DNA of 64,000 nucleotides from Lineus longissimus (GCF_910592395.1 NC_088326.1:11663001-11727000); one strand, 5' to 3'. Numbered from the stretch's first letter, positions 46,699 through 60,400 are shown. Program-made: numbers and translations. Notes: a model not told the origin generated them from the sequence alone.

Positions 46699-46929
46699 TA
46701 ACTGTGACTCGCTCTACCAAAACTAGGCGCTTGTCGCATCTGAACTCGACAGGTTGATACGGACTTGTTGTTCATTTCCCTATTGTAGACCTTTCGTGAA
46801 ATCTATTACAAACTGATTTGGTCACATTTCACAAAAGGTCTACAATAGGGAAATGAACAACAAGTCCGTATCAACCTGTCAAGTTCAGATGCGACAAGCG
46901 CCTAGTTTTGGTAGAGCGGGTCACAACTG
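46699..46929. repeat. Fold-back element with 104-bp arms and 23-bp loop
   Basis: 46699-46802 is the inverted complement of 46826-46929 with about four mismatches (roughly 96% identity). A transcript from either strand would form a long hairpin. The outer arm contains the ACAAGCGCCTAGTTTTG word shared with the next element. Confidence 0.93.
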
Positions 46930-47072
46930 GTCTGACAGGCCATAAGGCACACTCTGCTCGGTAGACCAAAATACTGGTTTAATGACACCATCACTCAATT
47001 TTCTATGATGTATACTGAAGTGCATGACAAACCACGACAATAGCTGTTCTTGGCTTGGCCCGTTGACTGGTT

Positions 47073-47470
47073 GTTCTTTTCACAATTGTCTGCCTCTTGT
47101 GAAATCTGCATACATCAATTTCTTTCATTTGCTTCTCCTGTTGTCATTCAGGCTCATCTTCTGTGGGCGAAATGCGCCTGGTTTTGCTGTGAGGGGTCAC
47201 GTATGTAGATAAACTGCACAACATAATGGCGGGCACACTCACTGGTGGAATTTGAGAAGATTTTTACTGGTGGAATTTGAGAAGATTTTTAATGATTTTG
47301 CAAGGGTTTTCCATTAGATTGCTACATGTTGACTCTGACCATTTGTGACCGGTCACAGCAAAACCAGGCGCTTGTTGCACAGAAGATGAGCCTAAATGAC
47401 ACATGGAGAAAATGGAAGAAAGCCAATTTCTCAAAAATTGACAAATGTGCATCTTCTTATTGATGCTGGA
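47073..47470. repeat. Related, older fold-back element
   Basis: The left arm (about 47075-47205) contains GGCTCATCTTCTGTGGGCGA and CGCCTGGTTTTGCTGTGA. The inverted right arm (about 47336-47470) contains the complements of GGCTCATCTTCTGTG and GCGCCTGGTTTTGCTGTGA. The loop is about 130 bp. The arms are more diverged than at 46699-46929 but share the ACAAGCGCCT-GTTTTG core and the GGTCACAA end with it. Confidence 0.8.
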
Positions 47471-48289
47471 GACCATGAATACTAACCACTGGTTTGTCTA
47501 CAGATGGCTATTCGTTTCCATAGCCTGGCATCTCAGATTCGCAAAGAATTGGGCTCGGACCAAACAAATGGCCTCATCATCTTTTACATTTGTTGCGGCA
47601 ATCTTCAGAAACTGTTTCATTTTTGCGGGCAACCATCTCATTTAATGTGGAAGACCAGCATGATTAGAAAGACCGGAGAAGAAATTCGACCTGATACAAC
47701 AAAGTGGATGGGCCCTCAAGTGGCGAAGTAATTTGTTGAAGGGGAAATTTGACCTCAAAGCTATGAGCAGCTAGCCTCTGCGACGTCTGTTCTCCAAGCT
47801 TGGCTATGTGAAGTGCCAGTGCTGAGGCTATTGAGGAAGGGACGTTTGAAAGAGACATTTTAACAGACCTTTTTTCCCAACAGATTTCATAAACATCCTA
47901 AAATTTTTTACTTTAGAGGAAAATGGAAAGAAATTTTGTAATCTACTGAAGTCTATGTCATGAATATTTAATTTTTCTGCAATTTTTTAATGAATCGTCA
48001 GCAAAAAGGTGCAAAAAATTGTGGTTTACGTTATTCCGCAAGCAAGGTTAGCCTCAAACAGATAGATGATGCATCTTAAGGGATTAGCTGTAAGCTGTCT
48101 TTGAAGATTGTGATTGATGATACATTGACAGACGGAGATCAGGCGGCAGCTTGAACTGGATCAAGGTGGATTGCAGCCAGAGGACTGGCATAATACAATA
48201 CATGTAAGCTGACCCCGGGAAGCAATTTTTATTCATACATGATGAAGCAGTGTCACATTTCAATCCCAAAGCTTCAACTTATTATGTAT

Positions 48290-48550
48290 AAATAACGTGA
48301 ATAATAAAAATCTCCATCTTATCTGATTTCCCATGACAGCCACTTGTTCCAATGTCAAATATATTCTCGAATGAAGAGTGGGCCATTATATGGGACAGAA
48401 AATCCCTCAACTTTTAGATATACATCGTAAAGTAGTGTCACATTTTAAATACAATAAAAATCTCCGTCTTATCTGATTTCGTACGGCAGCCACTCATTCC
48501 AATGTCTACAGTATGTTGTCCAATGAAGAGTGTGCCATAATATGGCAAGG
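48290..48550. repeat. Two-copy direct repeat, ~155-bp period
   Basis: The words AAAAATCTCC-TCTTATCTGATTTC and CAATGAAGAGTG-GCCAT recur once (first copy near 48307, second near 48462). About 80% identity by eye. Confidence 0.75.
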
Positions 48551-48714
48551 GAACTTACTTATGGACAGAACGGTACAACCATTTTCTAATTATGGACAGT
48601 AAACAATCCTACCGATAATAAATAATGCATTTCTAACAGGCACTACATTGCCGGAGACATGCAATATAATATTTTCTGGGTGTCAGAAGGAAATCTATAT
48701 CCCCATTTTCGTTT

Positions 48715-48950
48715 TTGCCATTTTCTTAGCAACAGAGGTTGAAGGTGTAAATGATCATGAAATATTTATGGGGCATGGTGTAATGGGTTTTGAGGTGTGA
48801 ATGCACGACAATGAAGAGTTAATGAGGAAAGGTGTCATGTGTTTTGAGGTGTAAAAGCATGATAATGAAGAAGTTTGTGGGGAAATGTGCAGAGGTTTTG
48901 AGGCGTGAATGCATGGTGATGAAAAAGTTCATGGGTTTGGAGGCAAGTTG
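48715..48950. repeat. ~60-bp tandem repeat, about four units
   Basis: The word GTTTTGAGGTGTGAATGCA, followed by ATGAAGAAGTT-ATGGGG, recurs about every 60 bp with moderate divergence. Confidence 0.8.
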
Positions 48951-49671
48951 CTGACCTTTCCAAGGTCATTGCGGAATTTGAACGCTGAAACCTTTCACGT
49001 ACATTGCATGAATTCGTCGATTCACATGATTACGACCGCCCTGATGCAAAGTTTCATTGAAACTACATAATGTCATACCGCACACCCAGAGAAAGTTGTG
49101 GCCATTTTATTATACAGATTTGTGAAATGACAACTTTTTAGATCAAGAGTTTTGACAATTCCGTAAAAGTGACTTCAATTAGATTTATCTATGATGGTGA
49201 AAGATGTGATCATGAAAGGCATGCAAATACTGTGTCGACTCTATTTAGCCGGTTTTGGTCCGGTAGGCCTATTACACGTAATGTAGGCTTTTTCAACAGG
49301 CACTCTTCAACCGGCTTAATAGCGTCTCCACAGTATGTCCGTGTTTACAGTACTTTGAGATTTATTGATTATATTGATTTTCCAATATAACAGCAAATGT
49401 TGCAACTATTTTATTTGATATCTGATCTTAATCCTGAAATAGCTGTCTGGCGCCTGTGATCGCACGAGAATTATCGGTTGTTTATAACATCAATGTAAAA
49501 CTTGCATTAAAGGTTGCATAGTAATATGTACAAAATGAAGGTGATATTTGCCAAGATATGGCTAGAATACACAGTTGGTTGAAATGCAGCCAAGCAGCCT
49601 TGCCAAGTGCATGATTCAGAAATTGCTAAAAATGTTGAAATTTACGAAAACCTAAGCTCTCTGTGCGCTCT

Positions 49672-50280
49672 TTCTGATGGTACCGTCTGTAAACCTATTG
49701 ACATTGACATGACCATTCATTGGAAAGCTCTCGATGTGCTCTCTCTGTTGGTTCAGTCTGTAAACCTATTGACATGACCATTCATTGGAAAGCTCTTGAT
49801 GTGCTCCTTCTAGACTGATGGTACCGTCTGTAAACCTATTGACATGACCATTCATTGGAAAGCTCTTGATGTGCTCCTTCTGATGGTACCGTCTGTAAAC
49901 CTATTGACATGACCATTCATTGGAAAGCTCTTGCTGTGCTCTTTCTGTTGGTACTGTCCGTAAACCTATTGACATGACCATTCATTGGAAAGCTCTTGGT
50001 GAGCACTCTCAAATGGTGCCATTCGTAAACCTATTGACATGACCATTCATTGGAAAGCTCTTGATGTGCTCCTTCTGATGGTACCATCTGTAAACCTATT
50101 GGCATGACCATTCATTGGAAAGCTCTTGATTTGCTCTTTCTGATGGCACCGTCGGTAAACCTATTGGCATGAAAATTCATTGGATAGCTCTTGATTTGCA
50201 CTTTCCAATGGTACTATTAGCAAACCTATCAACATGACTATTTGTTGAAAAGCTTCTAAATTAGCACTTTCTGATGGTAT
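49672..50280. repeat. ~66-bp minisatellite, about nine units
   Basis: The unit contains GTAAACCTATTGACATGACC and ATTCATTGGAAAGCTCTTGA. Units at the 3' end (from about 50150) are progressively diverged, as expected at an array edge. Confidence 0.92.
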
Positions 50281-51035
50281 TGTTATACATAATGTCACTT
50301 CATCTGCCTGCAAAACATACAAATGTAGTCATCAGTAACTGGTCGATATTGATACACATTGAGCCACTTATACCTGACGTTCGGAAGGAGCAGTTCCAGT
50401 GCCAGTCATGCTCGATGGAGTAGCAGCTTCCTGAGATTTCTCTCACTATTACTCTAATTTCACCGATCTAAGAAGACATAAACATGATGCCATGGCCATC
50501 TGACAACTTTGAGTCTCCAACCCATTGATCCAAATGAAACAGGTTTAAAATGGCATCGAACAACCATGTGTGTTATATCTTGCTTCAATTGAGCATCCAG
50601 AACCGGTCATAGTTCAGTAAATCTCAAGCTTATTTCTTGGCGCTGGAATTCGTGCTTCATCTCTGCCATACAGGTGATCAAAGGGCTGGCTTCATGCATA
50701 AGTTAGCACCTGACGCTAATAGTCACTGTTATGGGAATTACCATAATTTGTGAATTGAGCAGTAATGGACACGGGTTATGCAGGTGGGAGGAAGATTATC
50801 GGCAGGTTTGCAGCCCCTTGCAACATTTCACTGCCCTAAACCTTAATCAAAGAGCTTTGCAACAGCTATAACTGTAGAGTGGTAATCACCTGCCATTCTG
50901 GAGGCACAGACAAAAGAAAGCAAGCCCAAATGACCATGACAGCATTTGACTCAGTTAAGTCAGGCACGACTAATCACTGTTCTGCCCTCCAACATGACTG
51001 ACTGTCAAAACACTCTATAACATTTTGTCTCAATA
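50281..51035. other. No recognisable gene
   Basis: Mixed sequence with no supported exon, RNA gene or repeat boundary. Confidence 0.4.
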
Positions 51036-51039
51036 GAGG

Positions 51040-51150
51040 TCAAAGAGCAATTCATAATCAGTTGAGCTCAAACTGGGGTGGGACAGTGACTAAATCAGGA
51101 TTCAAAACCAGGACCTTAAGATTGTGAGCCAGATTCAACCCCTTTATACT
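51040..51150 (-). mobile_element. Possible decayed tRNA-derived SINE
   Basis: On the minus strand, TGGCTCACAATC followed by GGTTTTGAATCC resembles degenerate pol III A and B boxes at about the right spacing. No tail or body boundary was identified. Confidence 0.3.
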
Positions 51151-53532
51151 GGTGACGTGCACAGCACGTCGTGTCACACATCCCATCAAGTGCGGTTGAC
51201 GTGTGGAGTACGTCACGCACTACATGTACTAGAAGTTTAATTCATCAGCACTTGGCTGCAGCCTCTCCAAAATCATGCCATACACACCTGGGAAACATTA
51301 GTTCGATCCAAATACTATAGATGGCAAACATTTTGAATATCATCAGATCAAACTATAAGCAGTGTTGAGCAATGCAATCCACTGCTCCGGAAAAGGCCAA
51401 GAAATGGCTTCAACAGTGTAGGAGTTAATCGGTACACTGCTGCAAACCAGTTTCAATTTGAGACACCTACTCAGCATGTAAAACAATACCGGCTCTAATT
51501 GAGACAAAGCGGGTGCCACAATTATCACCGGCAGCGATGCGAAAACCAAGACAAGGCACTCACAAGATGAACGACGTTGGTAACGAGATTACAGTGCCTA
51601 AATGAACTTCTCGTAGACATGAGGGGGACGCCTAATCCAATTAGACTTTGGTTTGTTGCCAAGAGCTATCCGAACGTATTCAAGTTTTTATGTTCGAGTT
51701 TGATATTGCGTATAACGTTTGACCCACGCCTTGTCTGGTAATTTCGGTTGGTAAACACTGCTCAGAAGCCCAACCCTAGCCTCGAGCTGGTCATCAATAT
51801 ATCAACAACATTCAGATTACAGCTGAATAAGCTATTACGCTAACACGCTGACAAGTAATGAGTATATTGGCAGTCTTGTTTTGAAATGACCCCTAATCGC
51901 TTTATAGGACCATTAGATGGAAAGGTCCTGGAATTAGCTGATGACCATTATTCATACATAGTACATTATACTATGGGCAATCTATAAGATTAAGAATTCA
52001 TCTACATGTACCAAGCCAGTCTTGATCATTTTGCAAGCCAGCTCTGCAAATTTATTGTAATATTTTGGCCCAGCAGCATGTTTGGAGGGTCACTGTTGGG
52101 ATTGATTTCCAAATCCACTGGACTACAGTGCTGGCCAAGCTCACAGGCTTTCAGGCTGGCACTTATTCAGGTCTACAGCACAAAGCTCTACTTTGCCCCA
52201 AAATACAAAATAACATGCATTTTGGATGAGAATTACTGTCAGCAAGTGCCATTTTAGCATGATTCAAGATAAGGCTATAACAAAATTGGAAACGGAGATG
52301 TGATCTTTTTTATAACAGGATGTCCACCTCATTATTGCATCGCCAAGTACAAATTCTCCTCATGTGCAGAAGCTTAGACAGTGCCCGAAAGGCGTTGTTG
52401 CAAATCTGAGTCTCGATGAGACAATGCATCCCGAGTTACAGATGATTAGGCCGCCTCCCTGAAGCCTTTGAAAGTCAAGAGATGGGCTGGGGAAAGCTGC
52501 CCTGGAGATCAGGAGAGGGGACATTGACATCCATGGCTTTCAAAGCTCTGTCATGAAAATGTCATCTGAACACACGATCGTTATGATGATGAAATGCTTT
52601 CTATGATTTTCTCTGCAGCCTGGGGATTATGAGGATTCTTTGGGGGCAAATGCGACATGTACCGTAGGAAAACAATAGTGGTCTCCAAGGCGATGGATAC
52701 AGCAACAGGCGTGCGGCTGATGACCAGCAACTCAATAGAAAGAAGCCCAGGAATCGATAGACTTCTGTCAGCAACCTGCAGGACCTGGGAAGGTAGGCCT
52801 CGAAATCAAAAATTATTAAGGCACTCATTTTAGAGCCATTTTAGCCTCGGGTACTGAGAAATGTAAGAGGATATGAGAGGGTATGAAGGCCATTTTGGAG
52901 GGCACTGACTGCAATGGCAATGGTGGCAGTGGTTAATTGAAGCCCCGGGAAGGTCATTCACCACATATGTTGCCCTCTCCAGATGCAGCCCATGCCTAGA
53001 CGCCCTCCTGATTGAAATCAGAAATGCCAAAGATTTATATTCATTCAGTCGGCTTCTGAAGACAAATTAGTTCAGCAAGAGAATTTGTGAAAATGCCCAA
53101 GAACTGCCCTTGCTTGCAAAATGTGACCAAAAATGGTCATTTTTGGTCTGATTTTGAAGATTCAAAGTTCTACAGAAAGCTGATGCATAGATCTTTTCAT
53201 TTCTGCAGTCCAATATAACGTTTCACACGAGGAGAAGAAAAGTAATTCCTTCAAAAACTGGAAATGTTACATCCCGGCATGCAAGGCTGCACTACAATGG
53301 GATGGACACTACGTCAGCATATATCACCATAACCTCATTAAAACTCTTACACAACATGTGCTACAATGCCATGAATACAATAATAACGTTTATCAAAAGC
53401 GAAATCAATTGAGAATGTAGCGCTGCATGAACAAACAAAAGCTTTATGCAGCTGATGCGAACAACAGATGGAGAGCGATGCATCATTCATCGCCCCTGGA
53501 TGAAGTTTAGTCATGAATTGAGAACCATTTTA
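51151..53532. other. No recognisable gene
   Basis: No supported exon or RNA gene. 51150-51230 is locally rich in ACGT words (GTGACGTGCACAGCACGTCGTG; GTTGACGTGTGGAGTACGTC in part). 52600-53030 has opposed open frames without known domains. Confidence 0.4.
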
Positions 53533-53690
53533 TACAGGAGTTTGTTAAAAATTTGAAATTTGTACCTGACTTTCAAATTTACCTATTGAGTAAATAACTG
53601 AATATTGACAATACAACATGTCTAGACAGATATCCTATTGCTGTTAATAACAATATTCAGGGTACATACTGGCAGTAAAATGCTAATGCA
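53533..53690. repeat. Copy related to the 19429-20918 element
   Basis: The words TTAAAAATTTGAAATTTGTA, ACTGAATATTGAC and GTCTAGACAGATAT match the interior left part of the element at 19429 in the same order. Ends were not identified. Confidence 0.55.
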
Positions 53691-54694
53691 CTTTATAACT
53701 GGTTAATTTGGCGACATCAGGCAGCTCATGACTATTTCCCAGCCGTTCCATTCCGATGAAAGAAATACCCATGCATGCTCTAATAGACCTAACGCAGCTC
53801 TTCAAAGCATGACATTTTCGTTGTGGGTGATAGTGATAATGTCATAATTTTAGAAATGCCATAGGCCCAAATTGAACTCTATTCTTCCTCAAGTATAAAG
53901 CTTTTTTTAACAAAGCCATCTTGCACGCTGAATGTAGGTCAAAGCACGCTGATTTTTGGTTTCTGACGAGAGAAAATATTCCCCAAAATTAGACATAAGT
54001 TGAAATCTCTAGGTTTTATGGTTGCAAAACGTCAGGCATAAAGCCAAAAAGTTGGACAGATGGACCGTCTGACTGACATAGGCATACTTTTGAATAGCTA
54101 TTGGACTAGATCCACTGACCGTCGCTTAAAAATCGCAAGAAACCGACCATGGATAGCAAATACATTTCTTGTTGGAAAATCGCATTGAAACTGACCATGA
54201 ATTGCAAATTTTGAGAAAGTAGACTTTTTAGTCTTTTTAGATAGCGCTTGCCTAGAGATCGGCTAACCCATGCAGCAAACCATTGCCACACCATTTATAA
54301 ACTTGCAAACTTTGACAGACAGGTTTCCAATCAAATACATGTAATGGACATGTAATGATAACAATTTGGAGCGATTCTCATCAGGTCATAATGTCAAACT
54401 TGTAGACACATCAAACAAGCAAACAGACCTGGTGATAATTCATAAACGGTCAAATATTTACATAACAAGGTTGAGAACCGGCCATTTCCGGTTTGGCTAA
54501 ATATCAAAACATCGCTCAGGACAACGCTAAATAGCAACATTCATGGAATGTTGATGGTATCCATGGCGAGGAACACTGATGCTGGGGCGTATGACAGTGT
54601 GCCTAAAGCTAGGCGAAAATGAGGATGACAGTAGGCCCACAGGGATAGCAGTCGACTTCACCTTTAATTCATCACGCCAGAATACTCCTTTGGC
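53691..54694. other. No recognisable gene
   Basis: No supported exon, RNA gene or transposon end was seen. Confidence 0.4.
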
Positions 54695-54890
54695 CCCGAT
54701 TTTATAGAGTTCACGTTTTTACATGTAGCGTGTCACAGTTCACTTTTCATGCGTCACATGAAGAACGAACAAGTCATTTCCAAAGAGCGGACTACATACG
54801 ATTCACGAGGTCATTTTTCGAGCCCAAGTAAGGTAACTCGTGACAAGCAAAACATGAAAAGTGACAACATAAATCCTACATAACTCTGCG
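54695..54890. mobile_element. Dispersed MITE copy related to 14112-14320
   Basis: Shared words in the same order include TTTTATAGAGTTCACGTTTT, ATGAAGAACGAACAAGTCA, TTTCCAAAGAGCGGAC and GTGACAACATAAATCC. The imperfect inverted ends (ATAGAGTTCACG on the left; complement of AACTCTGCGGCC on the right) support a MITE about 195 bp long. Confidence 0.75.
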
Positions 54891-55552
54891 GCCTTGATGG
54901 TCTGTGTTTCTGGACCTCCAATTAGCTTCCAAAAGGCATAGAAAGTACAGACGGTGAGTAACACAGGTCAAATGAGGACTTTGGCCTTTGAGGACTGTGA
55001 ATCCTTGCTGCAGTTGGCAGACGCTGAAACAAAGTTCTCTGACTTTGATTCGGTTACGGATCCAAGGAATGACCACCGCAGCCGAGTCTGGTGGTAACAA
55101 ACAACTGAAACCTTCCGGTACCTGAGAATGATTTCCATAATTCTGATTAATAACTCAATCACAGGGAATTAACCCGGCAATGAATGGGAACGAATGTATT
55201 GGTTGAATTACGTGATGTTAGGCTGCAGAATACATAGAACAACACGCAGTATTCAATTAAGCCAGACAAGCTTAGTAAAGCCGTATTTGTTTTCGTTGCG
55301 CTTTTTATGCGAAGAAAGTGACATAGCCATCGATGACACCATATTTGGTTTTGAGCTGTTGTTCGTGTGAGAGAATAAATACCAAGACGGGGGCTGCCAC
55401 AATAATGTCTCGATAACAGTCACATCACATCAATCTCATCAAGACGATAATAGCCATCTCTAACCGTCTGGGACCAGAGTCATGAAATCGAACATGTATA
55501 GTAACATGAATATTGTATGTATACTATATCAAATTAAGGGTTGACCACACGC

Positions 55553-55680
55553 AACACCATTTTGGCTAGAACTTGAAATCCTTAAGCAATAAGAACTCCT
55601 TCAAAATGAATAGATTGCAATTTCAAGGGTGGGAGTCAGTTCTTTGTCTTTTAGAGAACAGATTCCACCCTTGAAATTGG
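55553..55680. repeat. Dispersed leader repeat with an internal hairpin
   Basis: Homologous to 45168-45300. Here CAATTTCAAGGGTGG (near 55618) is followed about 35 bp later by its complement CCACCCTTGAAATTG, forming a hairpin that the other copy lacks. Confidence 0.75.
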
Positions 55681-55689
55681 CATCCAAAA

Positions 55690-56110
55690 CACAACAAAAA
55701 TAGTATTCAGACCTCTGCTTTATGTAAACCTTATCAAAATCTCATCAAAATCATTGCTCCAAACAGTAACCATGCACTGACTCTGTTACCAAGGCATCAG
55801 AACCAGAGATCAAAACAGCAATCGCTACACAATCTCAAGTCAATGAAACGTGACAACCATTGAATTCAAATCTCTGCTGTATCCAAACCATATCAAAATC
55901 TTATCAAAATCTATCACGCAGTATCCTTGCATTGACTTTGTTACCAAGAGTATCAGAATCAGAGATCACAACAGCAAATCAACACGCTCTCAAGTCAAGA
56001 GAAATCATGACAACAATGGTATTCAAACCTCTGCTGTATCTAAACCTCGTCAAATCTTATCCTAATCGATGCTCTACACAGTGACCATGAATTGACATTG
56101 TTACCAACAG
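55690..56110. repeat. ~135-bp degenerate tandem repeat, about three units
   Basis: Units share GTATTCAAACCTCTGCTGTA, TATCAAAATCTTATCAAAATC and CATTGACTTTGTTACCAA. It lies directly after the leader repeat, in parallel with the 47-bp array at 45330. Confidence 0.8.
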
Positions 56111-56169
56111 ATCATGATGGTTGATCGAGAACAGCAAATAAACACACTTCAAGTCAAGGAAACATGCCG

Positions 56170-56400
56170 ACAACAGTATTCAAACCCTTTCAAAATCAAT
56201 CCCTCAGACGGTATGAATGTATCAATCACATCAGGACCTGTGATCACAAACAGCAAATCACAGTGTGCCATCAATACTCCTACGTATTCAAACCCTTTCA
56301 AAATCAATCCCTCAGACGGTATGAATGTATTAATCACATCAGGACCTGAGATCACAGACAGCAAATCACAGTGTGCCATCAAAGCTCCTAAGAAACACAA
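56170..56400. repeat. ~111-bp direct repeat, two units
   Basis: CAAACCCTTTCAAAATCAAT and CAGACGGTATGAATGTAT, through ACAGCAAATCACAGTGTGCC, are present twice with few differences (near 56180 and 56289). Open frames spanning them (up to 136 codons) are repeat translations. Confidence 0.88.
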
Positions 56401-56799
56401 AAACGCTATCGCCTTGACTTTACATCCTCAGAATGAAATTGTATCCAAAATTTTAAGTCACGAAATCACACATAATCCAAGTTTACGACGCACATCATCA
56501 TATTCCCGTTTACCAGGCAAATGAGTATCAATCCACTTTTTGCTATAACGGTAATTATCACACATTTACGGCGAGACTCAACGACACGGTAAATACACTG
56601 GTAAAGACCAGTTATGAAATAAATCAAGTCCCTCCACTCGCATGTTCCAATACCTATCCTATCCCCTAGTCACAGTGTGATGTGCTCACCTCCACTGCCA
56701 GTAAGCGACTGCACCCTCGCAGGAGACGAATTACAGTTGCATACACCGATAACTACGACAGAGTGCATCTGCATACTGTACCAGCAGTTTCAGATCATT

Positions 56800-57430
56800 T
56801 AACCTATACTAGAGCAGTCATTGTGAATGTGCTTAAGCACGAGTGTCATTATAAACCCCTCTATCAAGGGCGGTGATAATTTGTTATGAAGACCTATTTT
56901 GGTTATTGATTTCAAATTGTTAAAGGTACAATACGTCCACCAACAACCTGTTGCAGATTGTTTACCATACACTAGAGCTCACTGTCAATACGCTTTATAC
57001 ATGCTTCCCGAAATTGGTGGCTTGCATTGGAACTAACTTTTTGACCCTTGTCCGTCATTAAAGGCATTCAAGTGTGTTGGTCAACCATGACTATCTCCTT
57101 GTCCCTCCACCATCAGGCCTAGTTTCCCCTTATGATAACATCAGTGTTTCGGACACTCAGCGCCCCATTTCTGGAAAGGTGCAAACACAAGAGTCGATTA
57201 CAAACCCCTCTATAAAGGATAGTGTTAATTTTTGATGAAGAGGTGTTTTGATATTTTCTTTCAAACGTTAAAGGTACAGTATGTCCACTAACAACCTGTT
57301 GCTGATTGTCTACCTAAACCAGAGCTTATATTCAAAATGCTTTCCGCTCAAGCGTCGATTAAAAACCCCTCTATCAAGGACACTAGTATTTGTAAAGATG
57401 TGTTGTGATAATTTCCCCCCCCCCCCCCCC
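56800..57430. repeat. Diverged ~355-bp direct repeat and a long poly-C tract
   Basis: The words ACAAACCCCTCTAT, TTAAAGGTACA-TA-GTCCAC and CAACAACCTGTTGC-GATTGT recur near 56850-56970 and 57205-57320, with a third partial CCCCTCTATCAAGGA near 57367. A run of 16-17 C near 57413-57430 is a likely site of length variation. Confidence 0.7.
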
Positions 57431-60400
57431 ACCCCACCCACCTCGCTCCATCCAAAACACAGTTCTATACAACACACCTCCAGAACTGAGCCTACGATTT
57501 CATATTTGGCGTCTGCTGCAGATCCAGACTCTCCAGCATGCAATAACCCTGGATCGCATAGTCTCCAGTACACAGGTTCTTTGAGCTGTTTCATATCAGT
57601 GTTCATTGTGAACTGTTTCTTTTCAATTGAATGCCATTTAAGTGATCTGTCAAAAGAACCCCAGTAAGAGAGCATTTCCAGGCACCTACAGATTCTCATC
57701 TTTTTCTGTTTTCACTAAATCGCCCACTGAATTTAGTTCTTTAGGCCAGGTTTATTATGATCTTTTACTTGCATAGGAAGATACATGACGAAGACAGATG
57801 ATACCTCAAATTCATGTTTTATGCCAGAGGTGACAAGTGACACGCCAGTGTTGAGTATCAAGCCTATGATATTCGGATTCAAGTCACTCATGAATAGAAC
57901 CCAGAGACATACTGTTCTAACCAACTGAGTATGTAATCACAACTGCTTGTTAATGAAGACACAATTACATAGACCAGGTAATAATATATAATAGTGTCAC
58001 ATTCATTACAGCTATTCGTTATGATGTATGTGTTTAGCGGCCGTTAATGAAGTATTACTGACGATCATCACAGAATACTTTGTCCCGTACAGTGATATTG
58101 GCCTTTATAGGCTACGTACACACAACAGGCAAAATGGCAATCAAATGGTTTCAGGGTCTATTATTAGGACTCTCTACGAAGGGCAGCTGCAGTCGCAAGG
58201 GTGTCCTTAATAGAGAGGTTCTACTGTGCATCATGATAGGAAGGCAAACTATTTCGCAAACTATTGACTAGACTCGTGCTAAGGATAAAATAGGGAACAG
58301 GAAGGAATGAACACAGGGTTTTTTTCACTCACTCGAATTTCATAGCTGAACTGTAATCCTAAAATGATGATTCACGGCTTAATAATCCATAGAACTCTAA
58401 AACGATGTTCCATCTAAAAGTGCAGAATTTGTTCAAAATCGACTCAGCCAATTGTTTTGTAACATATCCATGACAAGCAAAAGTTGAAAAAGCAACCCTA
58501 CTCTTCAAAGTGAACTGCTATCATTTACAACTCAACAAGAAGCACATATAATATATCCTTTTTGTGAAGCTAAGTCTACGACAGAGTTCAAGTCACCTTA
58601 TAACTGTCACAGAATAATGTCAAATATATGGTTTAAGTCCAATGTGCTTTCTAAACCAAGGTTCAACCGGTCAAGTCCAGGGCAGACTATTACTGTCACT
58701 ACCCTAAAAAGGGCCTGGTGGTCAAAACACGGATTTGAATGACTGGACGGTGATTAACTATTGATCAACTACTCGGAATTCTAAAGGCCCCCTTTGAGGG
58801 TTCAGTCAATGAGTCTCATAGGCCTATATGACTAATGTAAACCCTCTAGTTCCTGGCAGTGGGCTAGACAATGGGTGAGCCTTACACAAGAATAACAAAC
58901 TTAGTCAGATCCTAGCACATGTAGCATTAGTTGCACAAAGCTAACAAACAAAGAACAGGACATACAGCTGGGCAAATTTTCAACAAAAAAGTCCCCGAAA
59001 AAAAAATTTGTTTTTTATGGATCAGAATCCCAAGTATGTATATGGATATACATCAATATATACCATCAACCACTTCAAACACACCTGACAGTAAATAAAC
59101 CTAATGAGATCCTGATGCTCAGTAACTTTCATAGAAATCATCAAATATTCCATCAGAAGTATGCACTAATTACATTCGGGGCTGACCAGGTGCCCAGATG
59201 GGATTGTCGGAATACTTATCATAGATTATGAATAGGAAGCTCGAATATTCTACGCTGGTTGCCAACAGGCTTACCAGGCTGACTCAGTGTTTCCAACGAT
59301 CGATTGTATGAGATGTTACATGACAGTATATCAACTAGTTGCAATGAATCATAACCACCCAGTATTTTATCTGCCTTGCATGAAAAGATTTACAGGCGGT
59401 GAGGTTACGTCAACAAAAGCAAACGTTTTCCGGAAATGTTAGTGCTGCCATCTGAGGACAACATTATCAACCATGCAGCTGACACCAAAAACAGTCAACA
59501 GGAGAAAGTTGAAGGAAAAACTTGACACTGACAAAAAAATTCCCTTGTTTACAGCTGTTGAGAGTTCCCACCATCACAAAATGTAACACACCATACCAAG
59601 TTTTAGAATAACCAAATATATGCCTCGTTTTAACACACTGGAATGAAAAGTTCTATAAATTCCTTATTAAAGATCATGCTTTTGAGAAATATTTATCAAA
59701 CTTGATTTAACCACAGAATTTTTGGAAAGAATCCCCAACCTAGTGATATATTCAATCATTGAGACATGCCCTTCGTCAAAGAATTAAAGAACTTAAGTTA
59801 TAATTTCACCAAAATATACCACAATTTATTTAGAATATTATTCCCTACCTGAAACTGAAAAATCGAAAAATATTTTTGGATTACTATCTACATGTACAGG
59901 TTGTGATCGTGATTATATGTTAACTTATATACAATATCCAAACAGATGGTCAGTAAGTTAAAATTTCAGTCGGATTCTAAGAGAAATTCTAATTCTACGA
60001 GGAAATAGGGGTTACTGTACTGTCCAGAAGTAAGCTCACGCATCCAACGCGACACTGCATTGTCGAAACATATCTTTAGTTTGTTTCATACCCAACCTGC
60101 TCATGTTTTTTTCGACCTTATACTTGTACCGCCATCTCTTATAGATTTTGGTTTTGGGGTCTAAAAGGGGGGGGATGCTGGCACTGAAAGTCTTAAGGGT
60201 CTAAGCTTAAGAGTTTGATGTTAAAGATTCATCAGTAATTGATGCAATTACAGCTGAATGTAGAGTCGTTTAGCGTCAAACAAATCTGGCGTGTGCGAAG
60301 GAAGGTTACTGATGAAGGGAACGGTATTTCACACATGAACATCTTTCACCTGTGCCTCATACCTTCATTTAGTTCAAACATGCTCATCTCCAGGAAATTC

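Noticed and set aside
57465-57640. Possible minus-strand exon upstream of TMCC
   Set aside because: The frame looks moderately protein-like, with a possible donor, but has no homology and no phase link to TMCC exon 1, which is preceded by an in-frame stop.
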